Assembly (NCBI GenBank): GCA_027488935.1
Contig: JAIYAP010000012.1
Span: 35,265 to 99,264, forward strand
Length of the DNA: 64,000 bases
Source: Saprospiraceae bacterium
Lineage (GTDB): Bacteria > Bacteroidota > Bacteroidia > Chitinophagales > Saprospiraceae
Reading direction: 5' to 3'
Part shown: positions 18,995 through 27,481 of the stretch, in pieces
How positions within the stretch are numbered: position 1 is the first letter of the stretch
Layout: each line of letters opens with the position of its first letter
Translations under genes and position numbers: made by a program
Notes under the pieces: model-generated
What the model was told of the DNA's origin: nothing
Database searches by the model: none
The model's input: only the letters and a program-made list of their open reading frames with translations

Positions 18995-19612
18995 TTACTC
19001 TTTTTTCCATTGGGTTGTGCATCGGCCAGCCTTGCAATCTGCAATTCGAACCAATTGTCCCTGTTCGTCGTATTCTTTGAGCGGGCCTTCCTCCAGCGGG
19101 AAATCGTCGCCCGGTATATAATTGCCTTCTGTTTTTAAAACTCTATTTTCATAATATTCCAGAAAAGGGCCGGATTCTTCATTGTCTTTGAGGGTTACCT
19201 TTTCCTTTAAATTGCCATTCGGATAATAAGAAAGGCTCAATCCCTGCAAAGCGCCTTGCACGTAGGTTTGTTCAATATGCAACTTGCCGTCCTGGTAATA
19301 TTGTTCGTATTTGCCGTGGTAGGTTCCATGGTTAAAATGCTCTATGCTTTCGAGGCTCCCATTCTCGTAATAATACTTCCTAAAGCCGTGTAAGGTGTCA
19401 TTGACATATTCGGCTTCTTCGGCGGGTGTGCCATTTTCCCAAAATCGTTGGTAAAGGCCGTCTTTGGCAAAATCTTTTTTTCGGCGTTCATAGCGAATTG
19501 TTCGGCCTTGGGCATCCTTGGCATCAACGGTTTCGTGGCGCGGCATACAGCCACTCCCCGCAAAAACGCCAACAAAAAATAAGTAAAATGAAAAAGAACG
19601 TACATTTAACAT
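18995..19612 (-). CDS. MORN-repeat lipoprotein
   Basis: 205 residues with a lipoprotein signal (FFVGVFAGSGC, lipobox GSGC) followed by about six MORN_2-type repeats, for example GLYQRFWENGTPAEEAEY, GFRKYYYENGSLESIEHF and GKYEQYYQDGKLHIEQTY. Such repeats form beta-hairpin stacks; the molecular role is unknown, although similar proteins are often labelled YwqK-like. The gene ends 10 bases before porQ and is probably co-transcribed with it. Confidence 0.8.
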   Translation of the reverse strand: MLNVRSFSFYLFFVGVFAGSGCMPRHETVDAKDAQGRTIRYERRKKDFAKDGLYQRFWENGTPAEEAEYVNDTLHGFRKYYYENGSLESIEHFNHGTYHGKYEQYYQDGKLHIEQTYVQGALQGLSLSYYPNGNLKEKVTLKDNEESGPFLEYYENRVLKTEGNYIPGDDFPLEEGPLKEYDEQGQLVRIADCKAGRCTTQWKKE

Positions 19613-19696
19613 GGCTCAATTGTTTTGAGCATGCAAACGAACAGAATGACGACAAAAGTTTACTTCGGGATGCCTGTCTCTAAAAAAAACTGAAAT

Positions 19697-20761
19697 TTAC
19701 CAGATATTAAGCATGCCTGATTGGTTGGCATAATGCGCTTTTAATGCCGAAACAAGCCATTCGCCGCCAAAAGTAATGGTATTGTGGTGGGAAAAATAAA
19801 TAATCCAGTCGAACCCATCATCAAATACAACGCCTTCATAAGCCCCACGGAAAATATTTTCCAGGCTAATTTTGAAAATACCTTCCTCACAATCAAGCAG
19901 GTATACGGATTTTTGTACTTTCTGTTCGAATAACGGGAGCAGGGCTTTTTCCATATGCGTATCATGCTCAGACAGGTAGACAACCTCCGACTTGGCGGTT
20001 CCGCCCAAGGGGGGCCAGTAATTGCAGGTAAATCCCCAGCGTTCGCGCAGTGCCAGGCGCAATACCTGCGCATCCAAGCCGCGTACGCGCTGGCGGGAGG
20101 AAGTATGCACAATTTGAGGTGTAAGCGTAACCGATTGAAATACTACTTGTTGGGACGCTTCTGAAATCGTCAATGCCATTTGTTCAAAGCCCTTGTATAA
20201 GTCAGCCAAGGGGGAGGGGACGCCATCATCAAATTGTATTTCGGGTCTTAACTCGCGGTCACTAATATGTATTTCGAGTGGAATATGCACAGGGGCCTTC
20301 GCGGCCACCTTTTCAACGATTGTTCTTGCGGCGGCAATATCCAATACATAATAATAAAGGAGGTAATGGCCACGCAACCGATGACTGCCATTGGCAAATC
20401 CGTTAGCCGTTGTAGCGAGTAAGTCATCTACCGGTTCTTGGTAATGGGTCTTCCAGTCCTCAAACCAGGGGGCACCAGCAGGCCAACCATTCATATTGGC
20501 CACCCGAAAATGAAGGCTCATGATTTTCATATCCTTTCGGTGCGGGTAATCGAATCCTTGGAGGCGCCATTGTGCACCCGCTTGTTGGACCGCACTGGAA
20601 GGATCCGTATCGGTAGGCAACAATACTTCGATGTGTTGTTCGGGCGCATCACCACATTGGCCCAGTGCAGTTACCAGCTTGCCAGTATCAGTTGCCGTCA
20701 TTTGGCAATAGTGCCATACTGTATCAATTTGCTTGTACAGTGTTAAGCGATAAGCAGACAT
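19697..20761 (-). CDS. uncharacterised 354-residue protein with possible N-terminal WGR-like fold
   Basis: No signal peptide or membrane segment; probably cytosolic. Residues 1-75 have a pattern reminiscent of WGR domains: a lysine/tyrosine start (YRLTLYKQIDTVWHYCQM), a Leu-Gly-x-x-Gly turn (TALGQCGDAPEQ), and a helix ending in RLQGFDYP. The match is by eye and imperfect. The middle contains HFRVANMNGWPAGAPWFEDW, and the C-terminal part ends in GEWLVSALKAHYANQSGMLNIW, possibly an immunity- or SMI1-like fold, also unproven. It stands alone between genes on the same strand. I do not recognise a named family. Confidence 0.6.
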   Translation of the reverse strand: MSAYRLTLYKQIDTVWHYCQMTATDTGKLVTALGQCGDAPEQHIEVLLPTDTDPSSAVQQAGAQWRLQGFDYPHRKDMKIMSLHFRVANMNGWPAGAPWFEDWKTHYQEPVDDLLATTANGFANGSHRLRGHYLLYYYVLDIAAARTIVEKVAAKAPVHIPLEIHISDRELRPEIQFDDGVPSPLADLYKGFEQMALTISEASQQVVFQSVTLTPQIVHTSSRQRVRGLDAQVLRLALRERWGFTCNYWPPLGGTAKSEVVYLSEHDTHMEKALLPLFEQKVQKSVYLLDCEEGIFKISLENIFRGAYEGVVFDDGFDWIIYFSHHNTITFGGEWLVSALKAHYANQSGMLNIW

Positions 20762-20904
20762 AAAATCGGGTCTTTATGGATAGTTGGGATCAATTCCATC
20801 CTTTGAATTGAAAGATATGTACAGAAGCGATTATTAAAAAAGAAGTAAATGAAGCTATGCTCTCAATCCAAATTTCGGGCCAATACTGCTTATCGTCAGG
20901 GTAA

Positions 20905-20943
20905 AAAAGAAAACCCCGGATTTCTACAGGGAGAAACCCGGGG
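20905..20943 (-). terminator. Rho-independent terminator after the PDZ protein gene
   Basis: Minus-strand stem of 12 bp (CCCCGGGTTTCT with AGAAATCCGGGG, one mismatch, six-base loop) followed by TTTTCTTTTTT. It lies 55 bases past the stop of the gene at 20998. Confidence 0.85.
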
Positions 20944-20997
20944 CGTGTTTTGCTTAATTTTTAGAGGGGCCGCCAATCGCAGCGAGTATCAGGAATT

Positions 20998-22668
20998 TTA
21001 GTTGACAATAATTTGCTCCGAAAATATTTTATTGCCTTGCAGCACCTGAATCAGAATATTGCCCTTGGCGTATTCTGAAAGGTCAAATTGTTGCACATAA
21101 TCTCCATTGAAGGCGTTGAGTTCTTCACGGAAAAGTTGGCGGCCGGCCAGATCAAATAAGGAAACCACTGTTGGTACGGCCGGCGCGCGAAAGGCGATGG
21201 TAACCTGGCCCTGTGTTGGGTTGGGATAGGCCTGAAAAGATTCTAAACTTAAGCTACGGTCTGTTGCCACATTATTCGGTGCAGCGGGAGCCTTTTCCTG
21301 ATCGCCTTCCCCTTTATGGATGGTGATTACATGGCGCTCGCGCATGCGGTTTTGCTCGTTGGGGCCCCAATTCCAAAGCATAAACTCTCGGCTTTGGTTG
21401 TCGCCCGCATCATTGGTTTCATTCAAAATGATCTTATTCGCATTATCACGGCAGGCTTTTAAGGTCGCTTCTGCACGAATGTTATTATCGCCGCGTATAT
21501 AGTTTACCGTAACTTTTTCACCTGCTTTATAGGTCGCAATTTCGTTCCAAAGGTCATCGTGGCTTTTAACTTTTTTATCATTAATTGAGATAATCACGTC
21601 GCCCTCTGTCAATCCGGCTTCCTTTGCAGCCGATTCATCCGTAAAGTTATCAATCTGGGCGCCAGTTGCATCATCTGTAGCGTAGGTCGCGGTGTACACG
21701 CCCAAACAGGCTTCTTTTTCTTTATTGTTGACATCGAAACTATTCCAATTCCAATTCTTGGTATTCCAATTGTCCCAATCCCAATCGTTTTGGGTGCCGA
21801 TTACGGCTTCTGTGGTCGCTTGTTTATTATTTCGGGTGTAAACAACGGCAATTTTGTCGCCCGGTTTTGTTTCCGCCATAAAATCGCTGATATCCTCCCA
21901 GTCCTCAATGTTTGTATCATTGAGTTTGTTTATCCGGTCTCCATTTTTAATCCCTGCTTTTTCTGCTGCAGCGTTTTTTACGATATCTACCGCGGTACCA
22001 GGTCCTTCTTCTTCTGATTCAGCGGGTTGAACGCCTAAAAAACCGTGTTTCTCTGTGGTAATACCAACACTAATGGTGTTTCTAGTTCCAAGCGTTGCAA
22101 CGGTAACGGCTTCCACACCATTGCGCGTGTATCGAATTTCCATGGCATCACCTGGTTTGCCTTTGCGGATCAATTTGGTAACATCTTTCCAATAATTGAC
22201 TTGTTTTCCGTTGAGAAACAAGATAATATCATTGGTTTTTAACCCCGCTTTTGCCGCAGCCGATTCTTTTACCACTTCTACTTGCAATCCCGGTTCGTTT
22301 TCATCTTCGTCCGCATCTTCTTCAATTCCAAGAAATGCATTGTTGTACAGATCAACAGAAGCTTCATCACGATGGGTATTCAGGCCATACACTTCATTTC
22401 CGTCTTTGCGCTTGTTTTGCACTACCTGAATTTGTACCGTAACCCCCTCCTTGTTATTTTCTTTCATGTATTGATCAGCATCAAACTGTGCTGCTGCCTG
22501 ACCTTTTTTAATGATGGTTTCTATGATTTCAGAGCCATCAGCGTCTACAGAGCGCTTGGTAATGATGATTTTTTTCTCAGATTCGTTGTTGTCGGATTGT
22601 GCAAGTAAGGAAGCATGGGGCAGCATGCAGATTGCAAGGAGCAGCAGGAGCGTATGCAATGTTTTCAT
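20998..22668 (-). CDS. secreted triple-PDZ protein with T9SS type A sorting domain
   Basis: 556 residues from the ATG at 22666-22668, chosen because it gives a signal peptide (MKTLHTLLLLLAICMLPHASLLA). Three PDZ domains follow at roughly residues 110-190, 215-290 and 325-405, with characteristic AAAKAGLKTNDIILFLNG, AAAEKAGIKNGDRI and AAKEAGLTEGDVIISIND. A short Asn/Trp-rich linker (DWDWDNWNTKNWNWNSFD) sits between PDZ2 and PDZ3. The C-terminal ~80 residues are a T9SS type A sorting domain (FQAYPNPTQGQVTIAF, then SLFDLAGRQLF). No protease domain is present, so it may be a surface scaffold or peptide binder. Confidence 0.87.
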   Translation of the reverse strand: MKTLHTLLLLLAICMLPHASLLAQSDNNESEKKIIITKRSVDADGSEIIETIIKKGQAAAQFDADQYMKENNKEGVTVQIQVVQNKRKDGNEVYGLNTHRDEASVDLYNNAFLGIEEDADEDENEPGLQVEVVKESAAAKAGLKTNDIILFLNGKQVNYWKDVTKLIRKGKPGDAMEIRYTRNGVEAVTVATLGTRNTISVGITTEKHGFLGVQPAESEEEGPGTAVDIVKNAAAEKAGIKNGDRINKLNDTNIEDWEDISDFMAETKPGDKIAVVYTRNNKQATTEAVIGTQNDWDWDNWNTKNWNWNSFDVNNKEKEACLGVYTATYATDDATGAQIDNFTDESAAKEAGLTEGDVIISINDKKVKSHDDLWNEIATYKAGEKVTVNYIRGDNNIRAEATLKACRDNANKIILNETNDAGDNQSREFMLWNWGPNEQNRMRERHVITIHKGEGDQEKAPAAPNNVATDRSLSLESFQAYPNPTQGQVTIAFRAPAVPTVVSLFDLAGRQLFREELNAFNGDYVQQFDLSEYAKGNILIQVLQGNKIFSEQIIVN

Positions 22669-22922
22669 AACGTAAAGTTGTTTTGTCGTGAAAGCAAAAA
22701 ATGGGCTTCGAAAATTGTTTTCAATGATTAATAGAACAGACATGTGAGAAAAGACAGTCTAAACGATACGAAGTTGCACCCTAAATTGGCTACCATTAAA
22801 AAAATATCGACTGGCATGCCTATTTTATTTGAGAATGACAACTTCCGTCCATTTTTCGTTTGAATTGTCGCCTATTATTCAAATTTTAACATTTTTTACT
22901 GTCCTGCGAATGATTCACATAC
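22669..22922. other. intergenic region between the PDZ protein and the response regulator
   Basis: Divergent, AT-rich gap. I see no ORF or RNA gene here; the only weak promoter candidate is described separately at 22923-22951. Confidence 0.4.
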
Positions 22923-22951
22923 TTGAAATCGAAGGACGTGCGTTTAGTTTG
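22923..22951 (+). promoter_or_regulatory. weak candidate promoter of the response regulator
   Basis: TTG (22923-22925), an 18-base spacer and TTAGTTTG (22944-22951), one mismatch to TAnnTTTG, about 70 bases upstream of the start codon. Confidence 0.3.
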
Positions 22952-23022
22952 TCCGGCTTTGGAACTCATTCCCTCCAAAGTTGCTTACCCATCTCTTAAT
23001 CTTATCCACGAACCGACTTCTT

Positions 23023-23757
23023 ATGGCTAGCGCAAACTACAAAATCTTATTAGTGGAGGATGACCAAAATTTTGGCGACGTTCTCCGTTCTTACCTCGAA
23101 ATGCACGACTACGACGTCACTTTGGCGACGGATGGTGTGCTAGGATTTGAGGCTTTTAAAAAAAGTGATTTCGACCTTTGTGTTTTCGATGTTATGATGC
23201 CTCGAAAAGACGGTTTCACGCTTGCCAAAGAAATACGGGAGCGCGACCAAGAGGTGCCCATCATTTTTCTGACGGCCAAAACCATGAAAGAAGATGTACT
23301 CAATGGCTTCAAAATTGGTGCAGATGACTACATCTCGAAACCGTTCAACTCAGAAGAACTGTTGCTGCGCATTCAAGCGGTGCTAAAACGCGTCAACAAG
23401 TTAGCCGATCCAAGAGACGAACAGCGTGAATATGCAATTGGTAAATACCATTTTAACTACCCCTTGCGTATCCTCACCTTCAACGATGCCAAACCCGATG
23501 AAGAAAGCCAATGGAAATTGAGTCCCAAAGAGGCTGAATTGCTAAAAATGTTCTGCAAGTATATCAACGATGTAACCCCGCGCTCAGAAGCACTCACGAA
23601 AATCTGGCACGAAGACAATTACTTTACGGCCCGTTCAATGGACGTATTTGTTACAAAATTGCGCAAATACCTGGCCAAGGACAGTGCAATTGAAATTGTA
23701 AATATCCACGGCAATGGATTTCAATTGCTGGTAAAAGATATGATTGCAGCACGTTAG
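23023..23757 (+). CDS. rprY: OmpR-family response regulator (RprY-like)
   Basis: 244 residues from the ATG at 23023. Receiver domain at 1-120 with the acidic pocket VEDD, phosphoacceptor Asp56 in CVFDVMMPRKDG and conserved FLTAK. A winged-helix DNA-binding domain follows from about 140 (LSPKEAELLKMFCKYIND and TARSMDVFVTKLRKYL). Overall resemblance is to RprY of Bacteroides. No histidine kinase gene is adjacent, so the partner is unknown. The transcript ends at a strong terminator (23801-23838). Confidence 0.87.
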   Translation: MASANYKILLVEDDQNFGDVLRSYLEMHDYDVTLATDGVLGFEAFKKSDFDLCVFDVMMPRKDGFTLAKEIRERDQEVPIIFLTAKTMKEDVLNGFKIGADDYISKPFNSEELLLRIQAVLKRVNKLADPRDEQREYAIGKYHFNYPLRILTFNDAKPDEESQWKLSPKEAELLKMFCKYINDVTPRSEALTKIWHEDNYFTARSMDVFVTKLRKYLAKDSAIEIVNIHGNGFQLLVKDMIAAR

Positions 23758-23800
23758 GATCGCCAGGATGGCAGCCACCAAACGTTCCATAGCAATACCT

Positions 23801-23838
23801 AACCCGGTCATCAAACGCCCCTGATGATCGGGTTTTTT
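23801..23838 (+). terminator. Rho-independent terminator after the response regulator
   Basis: Stem AACCCGGTCATCA pairing with TGATGATCGGGTT (one mismatch) around an eight-base loop, ending in a T run (23833-23838). Confidence 0.85.
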
Positions 23839-23852
23839 AATTTTAGGGCCAT

Positions 23853-24194
23853 TTAGGCAGCATGTTGAAACAAATTCATTTGTCCGTTGTGCGCAAATGC
23901 TTCCAGTAAACGCGCGTATTTTACCTTTTGCTTGCTGTTGGTGCGCAATACAATTAGTTTAGCCAATTCGAGCGTAATGTAAAAGTCCTCAATGGGCTCT
24001 CCCGGACGTGGGCGTTTCGCAAAATCGCGGTACATCTGCGGCTTGCGCATGCCGTCTTGAAATTCGTAGACATCGCGCAACCATTTGCGAACCAATGCTC
24101 CATACTGCCGAACAGGCAATTTGAGGGCCGCATGTAAATTAGAGGCCGTAACGACTTTGGTGCCTCTTTTGCTTTCCAATACTTCGAGTTGCAT
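23853..24194 (-). CDS. AntA/AntB antirepressor-like protein
   Basis: 113 residues from the ATG at 24192-24194 (MQLEVLESKRGTKVVTAS). The pattern TASNLHAALKLPVRQYGAL, then KWLRDVYEF, then a basic stretch RPRPGEP followed by DFYITLELAKLIVLRTNSKQK, resembles phage AntA/AntB antirepressor N-terminal domains, which often also appear as single chromosomal genes in Bacteroidota. The function here is unknown; a DNA-binding or regulatory role is inferred. The upstream ~150 bases are extremely AT-rich, unlike the neighbours, which hints at acquisition. A good promoter lies at 24260-24290. Confidence 0.68.
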   Translation of the reverse strand: MQLEVLESKRGTKVVTASNLHAALKLPVRQYGALVRKWLRDVYEFQDGMRKPQMYRDFAKRPRPGEPIEDFYITLELAKLIVLRTNSKQKVKYARLLEAFAHNGQMNLFQHAA

Positions 24195-24259
24195 AAATTC
24201 AAAGGTTATGAACAAATTGTGATTGTTCCTTTGAGAAGAAGTTTGTTTTAAATGCGCTA

Positions 24260-24290
24260 CAAAAATAAACAAGTTGTGTTTAAAAACAAA
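24260..24290 (-). promoter_or_regulatory. promoter of the AntA-like gene
   Basis: Minus-strand TTTG (24287-24290), a 19-base spacer and TATTTTTG (24260-24267) fit the Bacteroidota -33/-7 consensus exactly. The leader would be about 60 bases. Confidence 0.45.
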
Positions 24291-24549
24291 TAGTTTGACA
24301 TAATATTTTTGTTATTTTTTAAAATATTTTTATAAAATATTGATAGTCAATATTTTGTGCTTATGTATTTTTTGAGAAAAATTTTATAAAACATTGTAAA
24401 ACACCCTTTTGTATAAAATAACAATATGCAACGGATAAAAAAACTGTGCTAAGTGCGCCCGTAGATCGAACAATTTTAGCCAGTGCTTGTTACTTGCTCC
24501 TGACAAATGTGTGTCTTTCCCGGTAACTTGTACTACCTTTACACTCTTT
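24291..24549. other. AT-rich intergenic region
   Basis: From about 24280 to 24430 the sequence is almost entirely A/T with many TATTTT and AAAATA tracts. No ORF, tRNA or DnaA box cluster is visible. Such tracts can bind nucleoid proteins or mark the edge of acquired DNA. Confidence 0.5.
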
Positions 24550-24583
24550 TTTGTCGGGCATTCCACAAGCCTGCTTAAATTTG
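24550..24583 (+). promoter_or_regulatory. candidate promoter of the HMG-CoA synthase gene
   Basis: TTTG (24550-24553) and TAAATTTG (24576-24583), separated by 22 bases. The predicted start of transcription is only about ten bases before the ATG at 24600. Confidence 0.38.
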
Positions 24584-24599
24584 TAGCATTACCATCAAC

Positions 24600-25991
24600 A
24601 TGGCCAAACGCTTGCTCCCTGTCGGAATCGACGACATGGCATTTTACGTGCCGAAACTCTATCTCGACATACGCGCGCTTGCAGAAAAGCGCAATATTCC
24701 CTACGAAAAACTGTCCTTAGGGCTAGGATTGCACAAAATGGCCTTGCCAGATGTGCATGAAGACGCAGCAACCATGGCCGCCGAAGCCATCGCCGAATTG
24801 ATTGACCGCAATCAACTCGACCCAAACCGCATCGGACGTATTTATTTAGGTACGGAAAGTGCGCTGGATATGGCCAAACCAACCGGTACTTATGCAGTAG
24901 AAATGTTGCAAAACCGCTACGCAGCGCAATTTGGTGCCCACTGTTTTCGGCATTGCGATGTGCTGGATATGACCTTTGCCTGTATCGGCGCGGTGGATGC
25001 CTTGCTGAATACCTTGGATTGGGTGGCAACCGACCCGGATCATATTGGCATTGTGGTCGCTACCGATATTGCTAAATACGAACTCGATTCCACCGGTGAA
25101 TATACCCAAGGGGCCGGCGCAGTTGCCATGTTGATTCGCTGGAACCCTAGGCTGCTCGTCATTCGTCGCCTGATCGGTATTGCCATGGAAAGTGTGCACG
25201 ATTTTTACAAACCACGGCGCGAGCGTTTTTCAGAAACGCCCATTTTTGACGGACAATTTTCGAATAATTGCTATCAAAATCGGATGCAAGAGGCGCTTGA
25301 CGATTTTCGCAGGCGGGCTGTGGCCATCGGGCTTTTCAAAAATGAACAATATCAGGCGCTTTCCGAACGCTGGAGTAAAATGATTTTTCACCTGCCGTAC
25401 GCGTTTCATGCCAAACGGATCTACATTGAACGGTTTATTGCTGAACGTCAAGCCAAAGGAGTTTGGCAAGCGGATCTGCAGCGTTTGGGGCTGCAAGTGC
25501 CCGATAATGCCCATTTTAGTGACCAAAAAGCCTTTGAAAAGGCCCGCAATGGTTTTTTCAAAGCAGTCAGTGAATCGTCTATGTACCAGCGTTTTGTAAA
25601 CGACAAACTCGAGCAAGCACAACGCGCCAGCCAGGAAACCGGCAACCTGTACACGGCTTCAATCTTTCTGGCCTTAATGAGTGCGCTGGAATTGAGCAAC
25701 ACAGCAGGACAAGAACTGAAAGGCAAGCGCATCGGATTTGTCGCTTACGGGAGCGGATCCAAGGCAAAGGTATTTGAAGCGATTGTTCAGCCAGCTTGGC
25801 ATACGATGGCGACTAATTTTAACGTTTTTAAAAAAATTGAAAACCGCCAGGCGGTCGATTATAACCAATACGAACGTCTGCACACCGGCACTCAAAATGC
25901 CTCTGTTCACCCGGAAACAGGCCGTTGGGGCCTTGAATCAATTGGAAAAGAAGGGGTAACCCTCGGTGCACGATACTACCAGACGTTGTAA
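24600..25991 (+). CDS. mvaS: hydroxymethylglutaryl-CoA synthase
   Basis: 463-residue thiolase-fold enzyme condensing acetyl-CoA with acetoacetyl-CoA to HMG-CoA, first committed step of the mevalonate route to isoprenoids. Catalytic residues are all visible: Glu86 in YLGTESALD, Cys128 in DMTFACIGAVD and His264 in FHLPYAFHAKR; there is also the glycine-rich GAGAVAML strand. It is longer than the bacterial average (about 390), mainly through the middle insert after residue 195. Flanked by unrelated genes. Its presence suggests this organism makes isoprenoids through mevalonate, which is not universal in Bacteroidota. Confidence 0.9.
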   Translation: MAKRLLPVGIDDMAFYVPKLYLDIRALAEKRNIPYEKLSLGLGLHKMALPDVHEDAATMAAEAIAELIDRNQLDPNRIGRIYLGTESALDMAKPTGTYAVEMLQNRYAAQFGAHCFRHCDVLDMTFACIGAVDALLNTLDWVATDPDHIGIVVATDIAKYELDSTGEYTQGAGAVAMLIRWNPRLLVIRRLIGIAMESVHDFYKPRRERFSETPIFDGQFSNNCYQNRMQEALDDFRRRAVAIGLFKNEQYQALSERWSKMIFHLPYAFHAKRIYIERFIAERQAKGVWQADLQRLGLQVPDNAHFSDQKAFEKARNGFFKAVSESSMYQRFVNDKLEQAQRASQETGNLYTASIFLALMSALELSNTAGQELKGKRIGFVAYGSGSKAKVFEAIVQPAWHTMATNFNVFKKIENRQAVDYNQYERLHTGTQNASVHPETGRWGLESIGKEGVTLGARYYQTL

Positions 25992-26022
25992 AAACGCAAA
26001 AATTGTCATCCTGAAATACATT

Positions 26023-26056
26023 AAACGTATTTTGTATATTCCAATATACGTTTTTT
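26023..26056 (+). terminator. weak AT-rich terminator-like hairpin after mvaS
   Basis: AAACGTAT (26023-26030) pairs perfectly with ATACGTTT (26046-26053), enclosing a smaller internal hairpin, and runs into TTTTTT (26051-26056). The stem is AT-rich, so termination may be partial. Confidence 0.45.
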
Positions 26057-26103
26057 GGTATCAAAATTGCTGATTATAAACCCTACCAAAAATTTCGATC
26101 AAA

Positions 26104-26274
26104 ATGACTAATCAAGCACAACAAAAAGTAAACAAAACTGCAACCTTTTGGCTCGTTTTGAGTCTTCATATTGGCTTGGGTGCCGGATTGTACTATTACG
26201 TACAGACTCCTGTGCAGCCAATCGCCCCCAAAGCAGTACACAGCACAGCAACCGCTAAACCGATTGTTCCATAA
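26104..26274 (+). CDS. small single-span membrane protein
   Basis: 56 residues starting MTNQAQQKVNKTATFW, with one membrane helix (about 15-34, FWLVLSLHIGLGAGLYYYV) and a Pro/Ala-rich tail with several Gln, Lys and His (VQPIAPKAVHSTATAKPIVP). N-in topology is suggested by the lysines before the helix. The function is unknown. It ends 14 bases before the first thioredoxin-like gene and is probably co-transcribed with it. Confidence 0.62.
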   Translation: MTNQAQQKVNKTATFWLVLSLHIGLGAGLYYYVQTPVQPIAPKAVHSTATAKPIVP

Positions 26275-26288
26275 TTTTTTGCCCAACC

Positions 26289-27455
26289 ATGAAGCGCAAC
26301 ATTGTAACCCTTTTCCTTTCTATCGCATGCCTTGCCGGTTTGAGCGCGCAAGGCATTGAGTTTTTTCACGGCAAATGGAGTGAAGCACTCGAAAAAGCAA
26401 AAGCGGAAGACAAATTAATTTTTGTCGATGCTTATGCCTCTTGGTGTGGTCCTTGCAAAAGGATGTCTAGTCAGGTTTTCCCGGATTCAAAATCGGGTGC
26501 GTTTTATAATACCAGTTTTGTGTGTTTAAAAATCGACATGGAGAAGCCGGAAAACGCAGACTTTGCCGATAAATACCCGGTAGGTTCTTACCCGACCTTA
26601 TTATTTATTGATGCGGATGGAAAAATTGTTCTGAAGGAAGTCGGCTATCGGGATGTAGACCCCTTTTTGGCACTCGGTAAAAAAGCGCTCGGTAAAAATA
26701 CGAATTCGGCTGATTATGAGCGAATGTACAATGAAGGTAATCGTGATCCGCAGTTTTTGTACAAATATGTAGGTGTTTTGAACCGTTTGGGCACCCCATC
26801 GCTCAAAATTACCAACGAATATTTGGCTACTCAAACCGACCTGAACAGCGATTTCAACCTGCGTTTCATCCTTGAAGGTGCTACAGAAGCTGATAGTCGC
26901 GTATTTGATCTCTTGCTCAAAAACAAGGACAAAATTGCGGCACTTGCAGGACCGGATGCAGTTAAAAGTAAAATAGAACTTGCTTGTAAAAATACGGTTA
27001 AAAAAGCCATCAGTTTCAAAGACGAGGCTTTGTTGAAGGAAGCCAAAAACAAAATGAAAGCAGGCAGCCCCGATCGGGCTGATGCTTTTGGCTATGAATC
27101 GGATTTGGCGTACTACACCGCCACAAAAGATGTTAAAAAATACCTGAAAGTTGCTGGAAGTTATCAAAAATCGGTGATTAAAAATAACGCATCCATGCAA
27201 CACGAATTTGTAATAAACATGCTGCGTGCCTTTCCAGAAGACGTAAAAGTGTTGGAATCCGCAGAGAAAATGGCAAAATCGGCTGCCGAAAATGGAGGTT
27301 TGCCCGAGTACTATATGACCCTTGCTGGCATTTATAAAATGCAGGGTAACAAGTTGAAGGCCAAAACAACTGCCCAAAAAGCAATTGAATTGATTGGCGA
27401 CAAGGACAACGGGATGAAAGCGCGCATCGAATACTTTTTGAATGCACTAGGATAA
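26289..27455 (+). CDS. secreted thioredoxin-like protein with helical C-terminal region (first of tandem pair)
   Basis: 388 residues. Signal peptide ending at SAQG, then a thioredoxin domain of the Thioredoxin_7/DUF255-like type with active site WCGPC (Cys53 and Cys56) and cis-Pro loop VGSYPTLLF. Residues ~145-388 are alpha-helical with TPR-like spacing near the end (YMTLAGIYKMQGNKLKAKTTAQKAI). Predicted periplasmic or extracellular disulfide or thiol chemistry; substrates unknown. A paralogue with the same architecture follows 26 bases downstream. Confidence 0.85.
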   Translation: MKRNIVTLFLSIACLAGLSAQGIEFFHGKWSEALEKAKAEDKLIFVDAYASWCGPCKRMSSQVFPDSKSGAFYNTSFVCLKIDMEKPENADFADKYPVGSYPTLLFIDADGKIVLKEVGYRDVDPFLALGKKALGKNTNSADYERMYNEGNRDPQFLYKYVGVLNRLGTPSLKITNEYLATQTDLNSDFNLRFILEGATEADSRVFDLLLKNKDKIAALAGPDAVKSKIELACKNTVKKAISFKDEALLKEAKNKMKAGSPDRADAFGYESDLAYYTATKDVKKYLKVAGSYQKSVIKNNASMQHEFVINMLRAFPEDVKVLESAEKMAKSAAENGGLPEYYMTLAGIYKMQGNKLKAKTTAQKAIELIGDKDNGMKARIEYFLNALG

Positions 27456-27481
27456 ATTTCGCCCTTTTATATTGCTGCGAT

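Noticed and set aside
23005..23015. DnaA-box-like TTATCCACG upstream of the response regulator
   Set aside because: Single copy with one mismatch and no other origin feature.
24280..24430. AT-rich stretch as a replication origin
   Set aside because: No cluster of DnaA boxes (TTATNCACA) and no dnaA, dnaN or parAB genes nearby.
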